Origin: Candidatus Thalassarchaeaceae archaeon
GTDB lineage: Archaea; Thermoplasmatota; Poseidoniia; Poseidoniales; Thalassarchaeaceae
Length of the DNA: 49,894 bases
NCBI GenBank assembly: GCA_030748775.1
Contig: JASMLH010000008.1
Location: 1 to 49,894 of the forward strand
Direction: 5' to 3'
A program made the translations under genes and the position numbers. Position 1 is the stretch's first letter. The number at the start of each line of letters is the position of its first letter. The notes below the pieces were generated by a model that made no database searches, was not told the DNA's origin, and worked only from the letters and a program-made list of their open reading frames with translations. Below, in pieces: positions 25,714-34,011 of this stretch.

Positions 25714-26859
25714 TTAAGAACTAAGTTTTTCCCGGGCCTTTGCAATATCTTGATCCTCTGGGTATGCTTCACTTGCTGATTCGATCATGCCAATTGCCTC
25801 CCTGTTCCTTCCTATTGACATGAGTAGCCGTCCGACTGAGTACGCCAATGATGTGCGCTTACCCAGATGGGGGCCGACCTCATCAAGAAGGACTGTTGCT
25901 TCCGCCGTGTTCTGTTCCTTGGCAGCTCTAATAGCGGCCTGAAGTTGTCTGTAGATGTCCGCAGCCGGCCACTCTTCCTGCTGATGCCACGGCCAGAATG
26001 TCCTGTCTTCTTCGGTTTCTAAATCATTGACTGCTGGGGGATTGGGTTCTGGTAGATCCATCGGTGCTGGAGGGAGGGGGGGAGGCATGGCTTCCTCGAC
26101 CTTGGAAACTGGTGCCGAAGCGATTCTCGGGATTGGCAGGTCTACCGGTGCCGGTGGGATAGGGGGCAGGGCATCTTGTTCCGGTGATGTTGCTTCAGTC
26201 GGCTCCTCGAGGGTATTGTCCCCAAACGCAAATTCTGCCTCAAACTCATCCACCTTCCCATCTCCGTCGAAATCAGCTGGGTCTGAAACTGGCAGGCCAC
26301 CCGATGGCTCTGGCCAACCGTTTGAATCCGGAACTTCGCTAGCAGAAACCACCTCGACATTATCTGGAGTATCCGCAGTGGGCTGGATGAGTTCCACAGT
26401 TTGCACCTCCAGGGAATCATCAGTCTCTGGATCCTCTTTTTCATCGGGAATTTCGAATTTTTGAACAAATTCGGGGATGTCGGCTGCAGTGAGTTCGTAT
26501 TCTTCTTCCTCTGGTTCTTGACTTGTGATTATTGATTCAAAAGCTGGGGCGCTGGTCAGAACTATCTGTTCATCTTCCCCGTATTGTTCAACATCGATAG
26601 TGACATCATCCATCGAGAATGCTGTGGGAATGTGCTCCTCTTCACTATCCTCTTTCTCGATTTCACTCATTAGTTGGTCAAGAAGGTCAGAAGATTCACT
26701 GTCTTCTAGTCCCGGGTCTTGTTCGAAAGCGGCTTTGTCAAGTTGATAGTAGCACCTAGTGCATACCCTGGTTCCTTCCTGGTTCCTATGCTGGCATGAT
26801 GGGCATGGAACCCCAAGATTCTGATTGCTGCGCCATGACTTGAATTTATCGAAGACCAA
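25714..26859 (-). CDS. Zinc-ribbon, acidic-linker, TPR-like protein of unknown function
   Basis: A modular protein. Near the N-terminus CPSCQHRNQEGTRVCTRCYY is a four-cysteine zinc ribbon. It is followed by about 200 acidic, proline-rich, probably disordered residues (EKEDSEEEH, EEEEYEL, PPIPPAPVDLP repeated as PPLPPAPMDLP) that include an EF-hand-like DFDGDGKVDEFEAEF loop. The C-terminal ~90 residues are helical and TPR-like (LLMSIGRNREAIGMIESAS). No ATG occurs at a sensible place: ATG 27024 would overlap the divergent helicase gene. A TTG at 26859, preceded by GAGGGGGT and by a TATA-like GATAGTTATACG near 26901-26910, is my preferred start. A scaffold or adaptor role is only suggested by the architecture. 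Confidence 0.7.
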   Translation of the reverse strand: MVFDKFKSWRSNQNLGVPCPSCQHRNQEGTRVCTRCYYQLDKAAFEQDPGLEDSESSDLLDQLMSEIEKEDSEEEHIPTAFSMDDVTIDVEQYGEDEQIVLTSAPAFESIITSQEPEEEEYELTAADIPEFVQKFEIPDEKEDPETDDSLEVQTVELIQPTADTPDNVEVVSASEVPDSNGWPEPSGGLPVSDPADFDGDGKVDEFEAEFAFGDNTLEEPTEATSPEQDALPPIPPAPVDLPIPRIASAPVSKVEEAMPPPLPPAPMDLPEPNPPAVNDLETEEDRTFWPWHQQEEWPAADIYRQLQAAIRAAKEQNTAEATVLLDEVGPHLGKRTSLAYSVGRLLMSIGRNREAIGMIESASEAYPEDQDIAKAREKLSS

Positions 26860-26929
26860 GTCCCAACCCCCTCGGACGTCCTGCTCGGTGGAACCCCGCG
26901 TATAACTATCACCCGAATTAGTAGAGGGC

Positions 26930-28915
26930 GTGTTTGTATGCTTTCGGTCAGGTAATCGTGATAGGTCCGCATCTAGACGGGAGCGCGTGGTCGAAGCGGC
27001 AAAGGATGTGCCTGCACGTTTCAAACGTAGTCAGGACCACCATGAAGCGTTTCTGAAGCTAATTCGCTGGGAACTGGATGACGAGCTGGCAATCACTGAG
27101 GAGAGGCTCAGAAACTGGCCAGAGGCCAGGCTTCGTGCCAATGGAATCGCATTATTTGGACTGAATGCCAAACCCGACGGTTGGTTGTTTGGGCAGAGGA
27201 TAGTGAAGCTAAGAAATTCTTCAGGTGGGACCTTCGGGAGTCATCGATTCAGACAGGGTGACATCGTGATGCTAAGCCGTTCAAGCCCGTTGACTGAGAA
27301 GCCAATTGAGGGAATTGTTAGCAAGGGCGGTAGGAACTCAATCAGGATCGTCATGCCTGAAATCCCTCAAGGACTCAGAAGAGGAGCTTGGAGGATGGAT
27401 AGAGGCGCCAATAGAGTCGCATTTGACAGGATGAGGGACGCTTTGAATTCGATCTTCGAGGAAGGTGGAGGGGCTCCCCTGAGGGACCTGTTTCTGGGAA
27501 CAGTGCACGACCCGTCAGGAACCGCTTCTCTAATTCCCGAATTGGGCGGTGCAAAGTTAGCAAGGGTGGTTTTACCCAGTGATCTCAACGAGGCCCAGAG
27601 AACGGCGGCAGAGGCGGCCATTTGCAGCAGGCTGGCCCTAATTCAGGGACCTCCGGGGACAGGAAAGACGCATACTGCAGTCAGGATTCTCGAAGCTTGG
27701 GCAACACAGGACATAGGCACAATATTGGCTGTTGCAGACTCGAACGTGGCCGTAGACAACCTGCTGGAGGGCCTGCTAAGCAAAAATGTCCGGGCGGTGA
27801 GATTGGGGCAGCCAGTCAAGGTAAGGGAGGGGTTGAGGAATGCTACCATGGATGCCTTGATGGAAAGCCATCCTCTCAGGAGGGATCTGCTAGAAAATAT
27901 TGAGCTCAACGAGAAGTTGGCAAGAAGAATCAAGGGAATGAGGGGTGGCAAGGACAAGGGATTGGCACACAGGGACTTGAGCAAAGGATGGAAAGAGGTG
28001 CGGAGGATAGAGTCCCAGATGAGGGATGATATCCTTGATCGTGCCCAGGTACTATGTTGCACTTGTATCGGTTCGGGCCACGAACTATTGGATGGAAGGA
28101 GTTTTGTCCGGGTCCTAATCGACGAGGCCACTCAGGCTACAGAGCCCGCAGCACTTGTTCCCCTAGTCAGAGGGGCCCGGCAGGCGGTCCTGATTGGAGA
28201 TCACAATCAACTTCCTCCTACGGTTATATCCAGAAGAGCCGAGGGAGGTGGGCTAAGTCGTTCCTTATTCGAAAGGATGGTAGAAATGGGGGTGCAACCC
28301 TCCGTTCTAACTACTCAGTACAGAATGCATCCATCGATTTCCCGGTTTCCGAATTTACGATTCTATGGCGGGATTCTCGAAGATGGAGTCTCTGAATCAG
28401 AAAGGACTGCTCCCTCTGGACTCCTTTGGCCGGATTGGGATCGACCTATCGCTTTCCTACCAGTTGGTGGAGCGGAGGTCCTTTCCCCGGATGGAGCTTC
28501 AAAAGAGAATCCAGAGGAGGTTGCATGGGTTGTAAAAATCCTCATTGATCTACTAAAACCGGGTGATTTGGCGATATCTGACATAGGCATTGTTACGCCT
28601 TACGCGGGACAAGTCAGAGCGATCAGAGACAGCATCCCAGAGAGTCTCCAAAGTGTTGAGGTGCGTACTGTTGATGGTTATCAAGGACGTGAAAAGGACG
28701 TCATAATTTTCTCTTGTGTTCGTTCGAACATAGACGGGAACGTGGGTTTCCTTTCAGATGCAAGGAGGTTGAACGTGGCCATAACTAGGGCTAAGAGGGG
28801 TCTGGTAGTAGTTGGGGACCCTGATACTCTGAGGTGTGACCCGAACTGGGAGGCCTGGCTAGAACATATTAGAAGTAGAAATCTAGAGGCTTGGCACCTA
28901 CTTGGAACAGCCTGA
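26930..28915 (+). CDS. Superfamily 1 (UPF1/IGHMBP2-like) DNA/RNA helicase
   Basis: SF1B helicase. Motif I IQGPPGTGKTHTA (about 237-249), motif II LIDEATQATEPA (about 395), motif III IGDHNQLPPTV, motif IV region LTTQYRMHPSISRFPN, motif V TVDGYQGREKDVIIFSCVRS (about 579), and motif VI LNVAITRAKRGLVVVGD are all intact. The order and spacing match the IGHMBP2/UPF1-like group of archaeal DNA2-type helicases without a nuclease domain. GTG 26930 is about 25 nt after a TATA-like box and could be leaderless; GTG 26987 or 27008 are later in-frame starts closer to the recognised domain. It is divergent from the zinc-ribbon gene and followed within 10-20 bp by the RDD and Sua5 genes. Confidence 0.92.
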   Translation: MFVCFRSGNRDRSASRRERVVEAAKDVPARFKRSQDHHEAFLKLIRWELDDELAITEERLRNWPEARLRANGIALFGLNAKPDGWLFGQRIVKLRNSSGGTFGSHRFRQGDIVMLSRSSPLTEKPIEGIVSKGGRNSIRIVMPEIPQGLRRGAWRMDRGANRVAFDRMRDALNSIFEEGGGAPLRDLFLGTVHDPSGTASLIPELGGAKLARVVLPSDLNEAQRTAAEAAICSRLALIQGPPGTGKTHTAVRILEAWATQDIGTILAVADSNVAVDNLLEGLLSKNVRAVRLGQPVKVREGLRNATMDALMESHPLRRDLLENIELNEKLARRIKGMRGGKDKGLAHRDLSKGWKEVRRIESQMRDDILDRAQVLCCTCIGSGHELLDGRSFVRVLIDEATQATEPAALVPLVRGARQAVLIGDHNQLPPTVISRRAEGGGLSRSLFERMVEMGVQPSVLTTQYRMHPSISRFPNLRFYGGILEDGVSESERTAPSGLLWPDWDRPIAFLPVGGAEVLSPDGASKENPEEVAWVVKILIDLLKPGDLAISDIGIVTPYAGQVRAIRDSIPESLQSVEVRTVDGYQGREKDVIIFSCVRSNIDGNVGFLSDARRLNVAITRAKRGLVVVGDPDTLRCDPNWEAWLEHIRSRNLEAWHLLGTA

Positions 28916-28924
28916 GGTCACATT

Positions 28925-29494
28925 ATGTCCGATCATGAATCTCCAATTTCCATCCAGGCAGGCGGTACCCTGGCCAAGGCAATTGTTTCACAGGGTGAAC
29001 ATTGGTCTGTTCCTGATGGAGCGATATTGGCCTCCTGGATGTTGAGGGTTGCGGCTTTCTTGGTGGATGTGGTAATTGTGAACTCGGTTCTGATGTTGGT
29101 TTCTCGTCAGGAGATAATGAATGCATGGAACCTATCCCTCTGGAATTCGGCTGACTTCCACTATGCTCTTGCATTCTCGGTGACCATTTTGGCTAGCCAT
29201 TGGCTTTACTGGAGATTAACTGGATTGGCATACTCAAGATCCCTTGGCCAGAAGATGTTCGGAATTGCCATCGTCTGTGACGACGGTTCCGGAGTTACGA
29301 GCAAGATGTGGGACAGGCGAGCAGCGGGAAAGCTGCTATACCTACTTCCACTGGTAAACTTGTACTTCGCAGTTTACGAAATTGCACGTATCTCACAGAG
29401 GCACACTCATCAGTCCAACTTGGATCTGAAAGTGGGGACCATAGTTGCTCAGGCAGAATCGCTCCCCCCAGCCAGTAGACGTCACATAAGGTAG
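28925..29494 (+). CDS. RDD-family membrane protein
   Basis: A protein of 189 residues with about three membrane spans. The diagnostic R...D pair is in the first span: ASWMLRVAAFLVDVVIVNSV (about 36-55). Spans at about 78-97 and 138-156 follow, with the family's typical SLGQKMFGIAIV strand between them. RDD proteins are small membrane proteins of mostly unknown role, some linked to ion transport. It starts 9 bp after the helicase stop and is followed 7 bp later by the Sua5 gene, suggesting one transcript. Confidence 0.8.
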   Translation: MSDHESPISIQAGGTLAKAIVSQGEHWSVPDGAILASWMLRVAAFLVDVVIVNSVLMLVSRQEIMNAWNLSLWNSADFHYALAFSVTILASHWLYWRLTGLAYSRSLGQKMFGIAIVCDDGSGVTSKMWDRRAAGKLLYLLPLVNLYFAVYEIARISQRHTHQSNLDLKVGTIVAQAESLPPASRRHIR

Positions 29495-29501
29495 GAATTT
29501 C

Positions 29502-30104
29502 ATGGAAGAAGTGGTTGAGAGCGCGAAATCTGGAAGATGCGTGGTCTATCCAACCTCTACTCTTCCTGCTCTTGGGTGCATCCCTCAGAAATCTGCCTTG
29601 GACGAGTTGTTTTCTATCAAAAGAAGGTCTGCCTGTTCACCAGTTAGTCTGGGAGTTGCAGATATCGGGCAGGCAAGAGAATTCGTGGAGGTTCCCGACG
29701 ACGTGTTGCATATCCTCGAGGCTTTTCCGAGAGGTTCACTGAGCATTATCCTTCGTGCTCATGAAAAGATGGACCCCCGTCTTGGAGGTGAAAACGTTGC
29801 TATCAGAGTTGTTTCGCATCCGAAGGCTAGACAATTATTGAAGAAGACGGGGGCACTAACTGCAACTAGCGCAAATATTAGTGGAGAAGAGCCGTTGAAC
29901 AACTGTGTAGAGGCGGCATCTGCAATTTCATCTCCTGAAAAGGAGATTGTTGCTCTAGAAGGTACCTGCGAAGGTGGAGCTCCCAGTACTTTGATAGCAT
30001 GGCATACGGTCTGTGGTACACCTGAGTCGCTAAGCATCGAGGTTGTAAGAGAAGGAAAGGTAAGTTCAGAGGACGTTGTCTCATGGTGGAAGAGAGTGAC
30101 CTGA
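29502..30104 (+). CDS. Threonylcarbamoyl-AMP synthase (Sua5/YrdC family)
   Basis: Makes threonylcarbamoyl-adenylate for the universal t6A37 modification of ANN-decoding tRNAs. Family motifs: VVYPTSTLPALGCIPQ near the N-terminus, FSIKRRSACSPVSLGV (the KRR/P-x-S-L substrate pocket), LTATSANISGEEP at about 126-138, and GGAPSTLIAW near the end. At 200 residues it is the short YrdC form without the Sua5 C-terminal domain. The usual partner Kae1 is not in the window. Its last 22 bp overlap the start of methionine aminopeptidase in another frame, implying coupled translation. Confidence 0.88.
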   Translation: MEEVVESAKSGRCVVYPTSTLPALGCIPQKSALDELFSIKRRSACSPVSLGVADIGQAREFVEVPDDVLHILEAFPRGSLSIILRAHEKMDPRLGGENVAIRVVSHPKARQLLKKTGALTATSANISGEEPLNNCVEAASAISSPEKEIVALEGTCEGGAPSTLIAWHTVCGTPESLSIEVVREGKVSSEDVVSWWKRVT

Positions 30105-31096
30105 AACAGTGGCGAGATGCGGGTCATGTTGCTAGGAGGACACTAGAGGGCATCAAGGGAGAAATAGTTGCTGGTAAGAAGTGGTCTGAGGTTATTGACT
30201 CGGCTGAGAGGTTCATCAGAAGACATGGTGGGCAAGCCGCCTTCCCTGTCACGATTTCAGTAAATGACATGGCAGCACATTTCACCTCACACACAGAAGA
30301 AATCCCCCCAACTGGATTCGAAGGTGAGATGGTCTTTGAGAAGGGCGACCTAGTAAAGTTGGATGTTGGGGTTCATATCAAAGGCGCCTTGGGAGACAAT
30401 GCATTGACTGTTGAAGTAGGGAATGGGGGCCTGCATACCGAACAGATCAAAGCAGCCAGGGAAGCAAGGGATGCGGCCATTGAAAAATTGCACCCGGGAA
30501 CTCCATGGCACGAAGTCGGGCAGGCTGCACATCAGGTTGCTTCTGATTCTGGCTTCGAGCCGATTAGCAACCTATGCGGGCATCAAATGGAGAGGTGGAA
30601 CTTGCACACCGGACTGTCGGTACCAATGTACGCATGTGGACCAAAAAACCCCTCATTCAAAGGAGAGGTAGAGGTTGGTGGAGTGTATGCAATCGAGCCA
30701 TTCAACACTACTGGATCATCCGGAATGATTGAGAATGTTCCACCAACCGGTTCTTCAAACATTTTGAGGGTGACAGGCAACGTGAAGATTAGGAAGGCCC
30801 TGACCAAGGGCAAGCTAAAGCCACTGGGTGCAACGATGGCCAGATACATCGAGGAGCGTTACAACACGTTGCCCTTCGCAGAGAGATGGGCATACCCACT
30901 ACTATGCAAGCCCTTCCCAGAGGAGAGTGAAGAGTCGCTAAGGAGAAAATGGAAGGCGCTCGTCAAAAAGCTGACTTCCATTAGATTTCTTGAGGTATAC
31001 TCGGCCCTCAGAGATGTCGATGGCGGTCTAGTTGGACAATTCGAACACACCGCTTACATCACTGATGGCGGACCAGAAGTCCTTACAGTGGAATAA
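30083..31096 (+). CDS. map: Methionine aminopeptidase, type II
   Basis: Removes the initiator methionine from nascent proteins. The five metal ligands are visible in order: Asp in LDVGVHIKG (about 93), Asp in LGDNALTV (about 104), His in NLCGHQMER (about 167), Glu in YAIEPFNTTG (about 203) and Glu in QFEHTAYIT (about 320). The helical insert before the last ligand (ARYIEERYNTLPFAERW) marks type II, the archaeal/eukaryotic form. At 337 residues it is slightly longer than typical archaeal enzymes. ATG 30083 lies inside the 3' end of the Sua5 gene (22-bp overlap). A T-run directly after the stop may terminate the operon. Confidence 0.95.
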   Translation: MVEESDLKQWRDAGHVARRTLEGIKGEIVAGKKWSEVIDSAERFIRRHGGQAAFPVTISVNDMAAHFTSHTEEIPPTGFEGEMVFEKGDLVKLDVGVHIKGALGDNALTVEVGNGGLHTEQIKAAREARDAAIEKLHPGTPWHEVGQAAHQVASDSGFEPISNLCGHQMERWNLHTGLSVPMYACGPKNPSFKGEVEVGGVYAIEPFNTTGSSGMIENVPPTGSSNILRVTGNVKIRKALTKGKLKPLGATMARYIEERYNTLPFAERWAYPLLCKPFPEESEESLRRKWKALVKKLTSIRFLEVYSALRDVDGGLVGQFEHTAYITDGGPEVLTVE

Positions 31097-31103
31097 AGGA
31101 GTA

Positions 31104-31108
31104 TTTTT
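31104..31108 (+). terminator. T-run terminator after map
   Basis: A run of five T (GTATTTTTCC) starts 8 nt after the map stop codon. Oligo-T on the coding strand is a typical archaeal intrinsic terminator and needs no hairpin. The remaining gap to 31258 shows no gene. Confidence 0.45.
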
Positions 31109-31258
31109 CCTCGAAATTGAGTAGAGTTTCGTATATCTTCACAACGATTAACTATTGCCGGCCCCCTGATGTTATCGTACAGGACGAAAGGTTCTCGCTG
31201 AGTGCATCCCATCCCCTCGCTATTATCTCTCGCCCTGTACACCTTGATAGGTGAGCAG

Positions 31259-32158
31259 TCATGCATTTTCTTCAGCGTCTGATGAAGATGGAGCCGTCCC
31301 ATAAATTGTGACTGTGACTATTGCGGCTAAGACTAGGAAAATTCCTATCGTTTGGTTCCTTGATGGGTTCTCATCTAGAAGTGCAACACCCCAAATCAGT
31401 GTAAGAACTGGCTGAAGTAGTATTGCGAAAGATGTGTGGGCTGCCGGTAATCTTGGTAGCGAATAAGCGATTGCTGTCCAACCCCCTACTTGGCAAACTA
31501 ATGCCAGAACTACCAACCAGGCGTGGCCCGGCCAGCTTGGTTCAAGGACTATGGGTTCAATGGAAATGCGGTCTAGATCCATCAAACCGAGAATTAGCAA
31601 CCCCAGAGCGGCTCCAGCCGTGGCGTCCAATTGGGCATTCACTGCTGGAGCCAACTCCCTGTTTGAATATCGAAATAGGATTAGGAATGAGGAGTAGAAG
31701 AAGGCAGCCCCAGCGCCAAAAATAACACCCTTAACCGGGGCTACGCCAAAGGGCTCAGGATCGTCTATTCCTGCAATTAGGGCAAGGCCAAACAAAACCA
31801 GTGGGAGGGAAAACAGAATTGCGGGGTTCGGGCGCTCACCGAATAACTTCCAAGAAGCCAGTGTCACAATAATGACCTGGGAGTTACCCAATAGGGTAGC
31901 AATCCCAATTCCGATGAAAATCATAGAACTATGGTATGCGAGCATGTCTGGAGCAAGAATGAGCCCAGCAGCGAATGCCAACCACCTTGTCCTGGGGCTT
32001 CTCATGTCCTTTCTTCTGGAATAGAATGCCAAGATTAGCAGAATTGGGAGGGCATATAGCATTCTGAAAAATGCCCCTGTGGAGGGGTTTGTTTCAGATG
32101 CCACAAAGAAGACTGGTGAGAATGAAATCGCTACGGCACCGGACAATGCGATTAGCAT
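31259..32158 (-). CDS. EamA/DMT-family transporter
   Basis: A protein of 299 residues with about ten hydrophobic segments arranged as two five-span repeats, the layout of the drug/metabolite transporter EamA family. The first span (LIALSGAVAISFSPVFFVAS) and the end of each repeat (IGIATLLGNSQVIIVTL; AAHTSFAILLQPVLTLIWGV) carry the family's typical small-residue and proline patterns. It probably exports or imports small metabolites such as amino acids; the substrate is unknown. It lies 39 bp downstream of the glutaredoxin gene on the same strand and may share its transcript. Confidence 0.85.
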   Translation of the reverse strand: MLIALSGAVAISFSPVFFVASETNPSTGAFFRMLYALPILLILAFYSRRKDMRSPRTRWLAFAAGLILAPDMLAYHSSMIFIGIGIATLLGNSQVIIVTLASWKLFGERPNPAILFSLPLVLFGLALIAGIDDPEPFGVAPVKGVIFGAGAAFFYSSFLILFRYSNRELAPAVNAQLDATAGAALGLLILGLMDLDRISIEPIVLEPSWPGHAWLVVLALVCQVGGWTAIAYSLPRLPAAHTSFAILLQPVLTLIWGVALLDENPSRNQTIGIFLVLAAIVTVTIYGTAPSSSDAEENA

Positions 32159-32197
32159 TGTCTGTCGGCCAGAATCGACCGGAATGAGAGACCCCCC

Positions 32198-32524
32198 TCA
32201 AGATTCCTCGGCTTCTAGCATCTGCTTCAATTCGCCGCTTTCGAACATTTCCAAAGCAATGTCGGAGCCCCCTATTAGTTCTCCATGAATAAAAATCTGT
32301 GGCATCGTGGGGAAGTCAGCCCAGTCGCATACCGAGGGTATTGCCCTCGGGTCGGAAAGGACGTTGACGCTGATGAAGGGTTGTCCAAGTTGCTGGAGGA
32401 CCATTGCAGCCCTATTGCTGAACCCACACATAGGCTGCTGCGGGGTTCCTTTCATGAATAGAACTAGGGGGTTTTCACTGACAATTTCTTGTAGTTCGTC
32501 TGGGGTCCAGTTGAATTCCGGCAT
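32198..32524 (-). CDS. Monothiol CGFS glutaredoxin (Grx4/Grx5 type)
   Basis: Carries and transfers [2Fe-2S] clusters. The single-cysteine motif is PMCGFSNRA (Cys33) preceded by VLFMKGTPQQ (Lys25, glutathione contact). TMPQIFIHGELIGGSDIALEM provides the cis-proline loop and the GG-S/C-D glutathione-binding segment. ATG 32524 gives 108 residues, the size of bacterial Grx4; the frame extends further upstream but then lies within bolA. It starts 4 bp after the bolA stop, and Grx4-BolA complexes are well known, so a functional pair is very likely. CGFS glutaredoxins are uncommon in archaea, which mostly lack glutathione; the thiol that supports the cluster here is an open question. Confidence 0.92.
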   Translation of the reverse strand: MPEFNWTPDELQEIVSENPLVLFMKGTPQQPMCGFSNRAAMVLQQLGQPFISVNVLSDPRAIPSVCDWADFPTMPQIFIHGELIGGSDIALEMFESGELKQMLEAEES

Positions 32525-32528
32525 TGTT

Positions 32529-32852
32529 TCACTCCTTGTCCGGTCTCCGTATATGGACTCCAAAGAACTCTGCTTCTTCACCATGTGGGTCAAATTCTGT
32601 AGCTCCACTTGATTCAGCCTGTTCGGGTGTCATGCACTTGAGATCTAATGCGTGAACGGTGTTTGATTTGATGTACTGTTTGAAGTGACTGAGTATTGGC
32701 CTCTGTCTCTGGAGCGGCCTTACTCCCTCATAGCTGCTGGAAATCACTCTGACATGGAAATGATCTCCACTACCGTGAAGATCGGAGACCTCAACTATAG
32801 CGTCCGGGACTACAATCATGACCTGGTCCCTTATCCAGTCCTCATTGGGCAT
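32529..32852 (-). CDS. BolA-family protein
   Basis: A protein of 107 residues. The core HFHVRVISSSYEGVRPLQRQRPI followed by HALDLKCMTPEQAES matches BolA: a KH-like fold whose histidine helps hold a [2Fe-2S] cluster together with a CGFS glutaredoxin. The N-terminus (VPDAIVEVSDLHGSGDHFHV) has the usual 'V-x-D-x-S-G-D-H-F' form. The ~20 residues after the core (EFDPHGEEAEFFGVHIRRP) are an extra tail. It lies immediately upstream of the glutaredoxin gene on the same strand; the order bolA then grx suggests a two-gene Fe-S trafficking or iron-sensing unit. Confidence 0.9.
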   Translation of the reverse strand: MPNEDWIRDQVMIVVPDAIVEVSDLHGSGDHFHVRVISSSYEGVRPLQRQRPILSHFKQYIKSNTVHALDLKCMTPEQAESSGATEFDPHGEEAEFFGVHIRRPDKE

Positions 32853-32894
32853 TGATTAATGCCCGGGGAAGGGTGTTTTGAATGCTGTTAGTTG

Positions 32895-33575
32895 CTATTC
32901 TCCCAGAGATTTGTTGATAGAAGAAAGGTTCTGTCTAATTGATGCTCTGTCATTAATCAGTCCTGAGCCGACAACTGCTATGTCAACACCCCAACTTGCC
33001 ACCATGGCAGCGTTATGATCTTTGATTCCCCCATCAATCATTATCTTTGTCTCACGACCTCCCTCAGAAATCTGCGAGTCTATGGCTGAACGGAATGCCT
33101 TCACCTTTCCCTCAACCTCAGGCATAAATGACTGGCCTCCCTTGCCTGGAACGACTGACATGACTAGTACCAGATCAAGATCTGGTAAGAGAGGAATCAC
33201 ACTATCTTCAGATGTGCTAGGGTTGAGGACGCATCCCACTTGGACCCCTGCATCCCTTAGATTCGATATTAGGACGGGAAAATCGTTTACAGCTTCAATG
33301 TGAGCGATAACCATGTCCACTCCGGCATCGACATACTGATTCCATGTTTCCTCAGCATTTGTAATCATTAGATGGCAGTCGATGAACACATCGGGACCTA
33401 GTCTATCGCGAACTGAGCTAATCAGTGCTGGACCGAAAGTGATGGTCCTGTTAACGACCCAGTTGCCGTCCATCACATCCATGTGAATCCAATCTATTCC
33501 AGACTCTATGGCTTCCTCAAGAGTTTCGCCGAGCTTAGAGAAATCGGCTGTAAGAATGCTGGGCGTTATCTCCAC
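32895..33575 (-). CDS. rpe: Ribulose-phosphate 3-epimerase
   Basis: Interconverts ribulose 5-phosphate and xylulose 5-phosphate. TIM-barrel signatures: ITPSILTADFSKLGE at the start, WIHMDVMDGNWV (His and Asp metal/catalytic residues), FIDCHLMITNAEE, LVMSVVPGKGGQSFMP, and KIMIDGGIKDHN. GTG 33575, preceded by GAGGGGGCAAC, gives 226 residues, normal for the family. The frame is open to 33683, but that part includes promoter-like sequence shared with the divergent thioredoxin gene. It lies upstream of bolA on the same strand with a 42-bp gap. Confidence 0.94.
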   Translation of the reverse strand: MEITPSILTADFSKLGETLEEAIESGIDWIHMDVMDGNWVVNRTITFGPALISSVRDRLGPDVFIDCHLMITNAEETWNQYVDAGVDMVIAHIEAVNDFPVLISNLRDAGVQVGCVLNPSTSEDSVIPLLPDLDLVLVMSVVPGKGGQSFMPEVEGKVKAFRSAIDSQISEGGRETKIMIDGGIKDHNAAMVASWGVDIAVVGSGLINDRASIRQNLSSINKSLGE

Positions 33576-33692
33576 TGTTGCCCCCTCAAGCAGCGGGAAG
33601 GTGTTTCGGTTCTCAATACCTCGTATGCAATTCGTTCCTCCGAATACGCATATTGATAGGATGGGAGCACATGGTTTGTACAAGGCGAGATA

Positions 33693-34010
33693 ATGGGGAA
33701 GATTGTTGATGCGAGTGATGCTGACTTTGATGTGGTAACTAAGAGTGATGAGTGGGTTCTAGTCGATTTCTGGGCTCCTTGGTGTGGACCTTGCAGGATG
33801 GTGGGGCCGGTGCTCAGCCAAATTGCGGATGAAAGAGAAATCACCATAGCCAAAGTGAATACAGACGTCAATCCGCTGACTTCTGGAAGATTTGGGATAA
33901 GGGGAATTCCTGCCCTACTATTATTCAAGAATGGCGAAATGATCGATAGGATGACTGGTGCCATGCCGAAGCATGGAATGGACACATGGCTAAACCGTCA
34001 CATGGCATAA
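33693..34010 (+). CDS. trx: Thioredoxin
   Basis: General disulfide reductase. Active site FWAPWCGPCRMVGP with redox cysteines 31 and 34; cis-proline loop GIRGIPALLLF; acidic residue buried before the active site (LVDFWAP). At 105 residues it is a standard thioredoxin with no signal peptide, so cytosolic. A TATA-like CATATTGAT near 33649-33657 is followed by a short leader with GGCGAG before ATG 33693. It is divergent from rpe and nearly touches the convergent ATPase gene (1-bp gap). The reductase is not in the window. Confidence 0.96.
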   Translation: MGKIVDASDADFDVVTKSDEWVLVDFWAPWCGPCRMVGPVLSQIADEREITIAKVNTDVNPLTSGRFGIRGIPALLLFKNGEMIDRMTGAMPKHGMDTWLNRHMA

Positions 34011-34011
34011 T

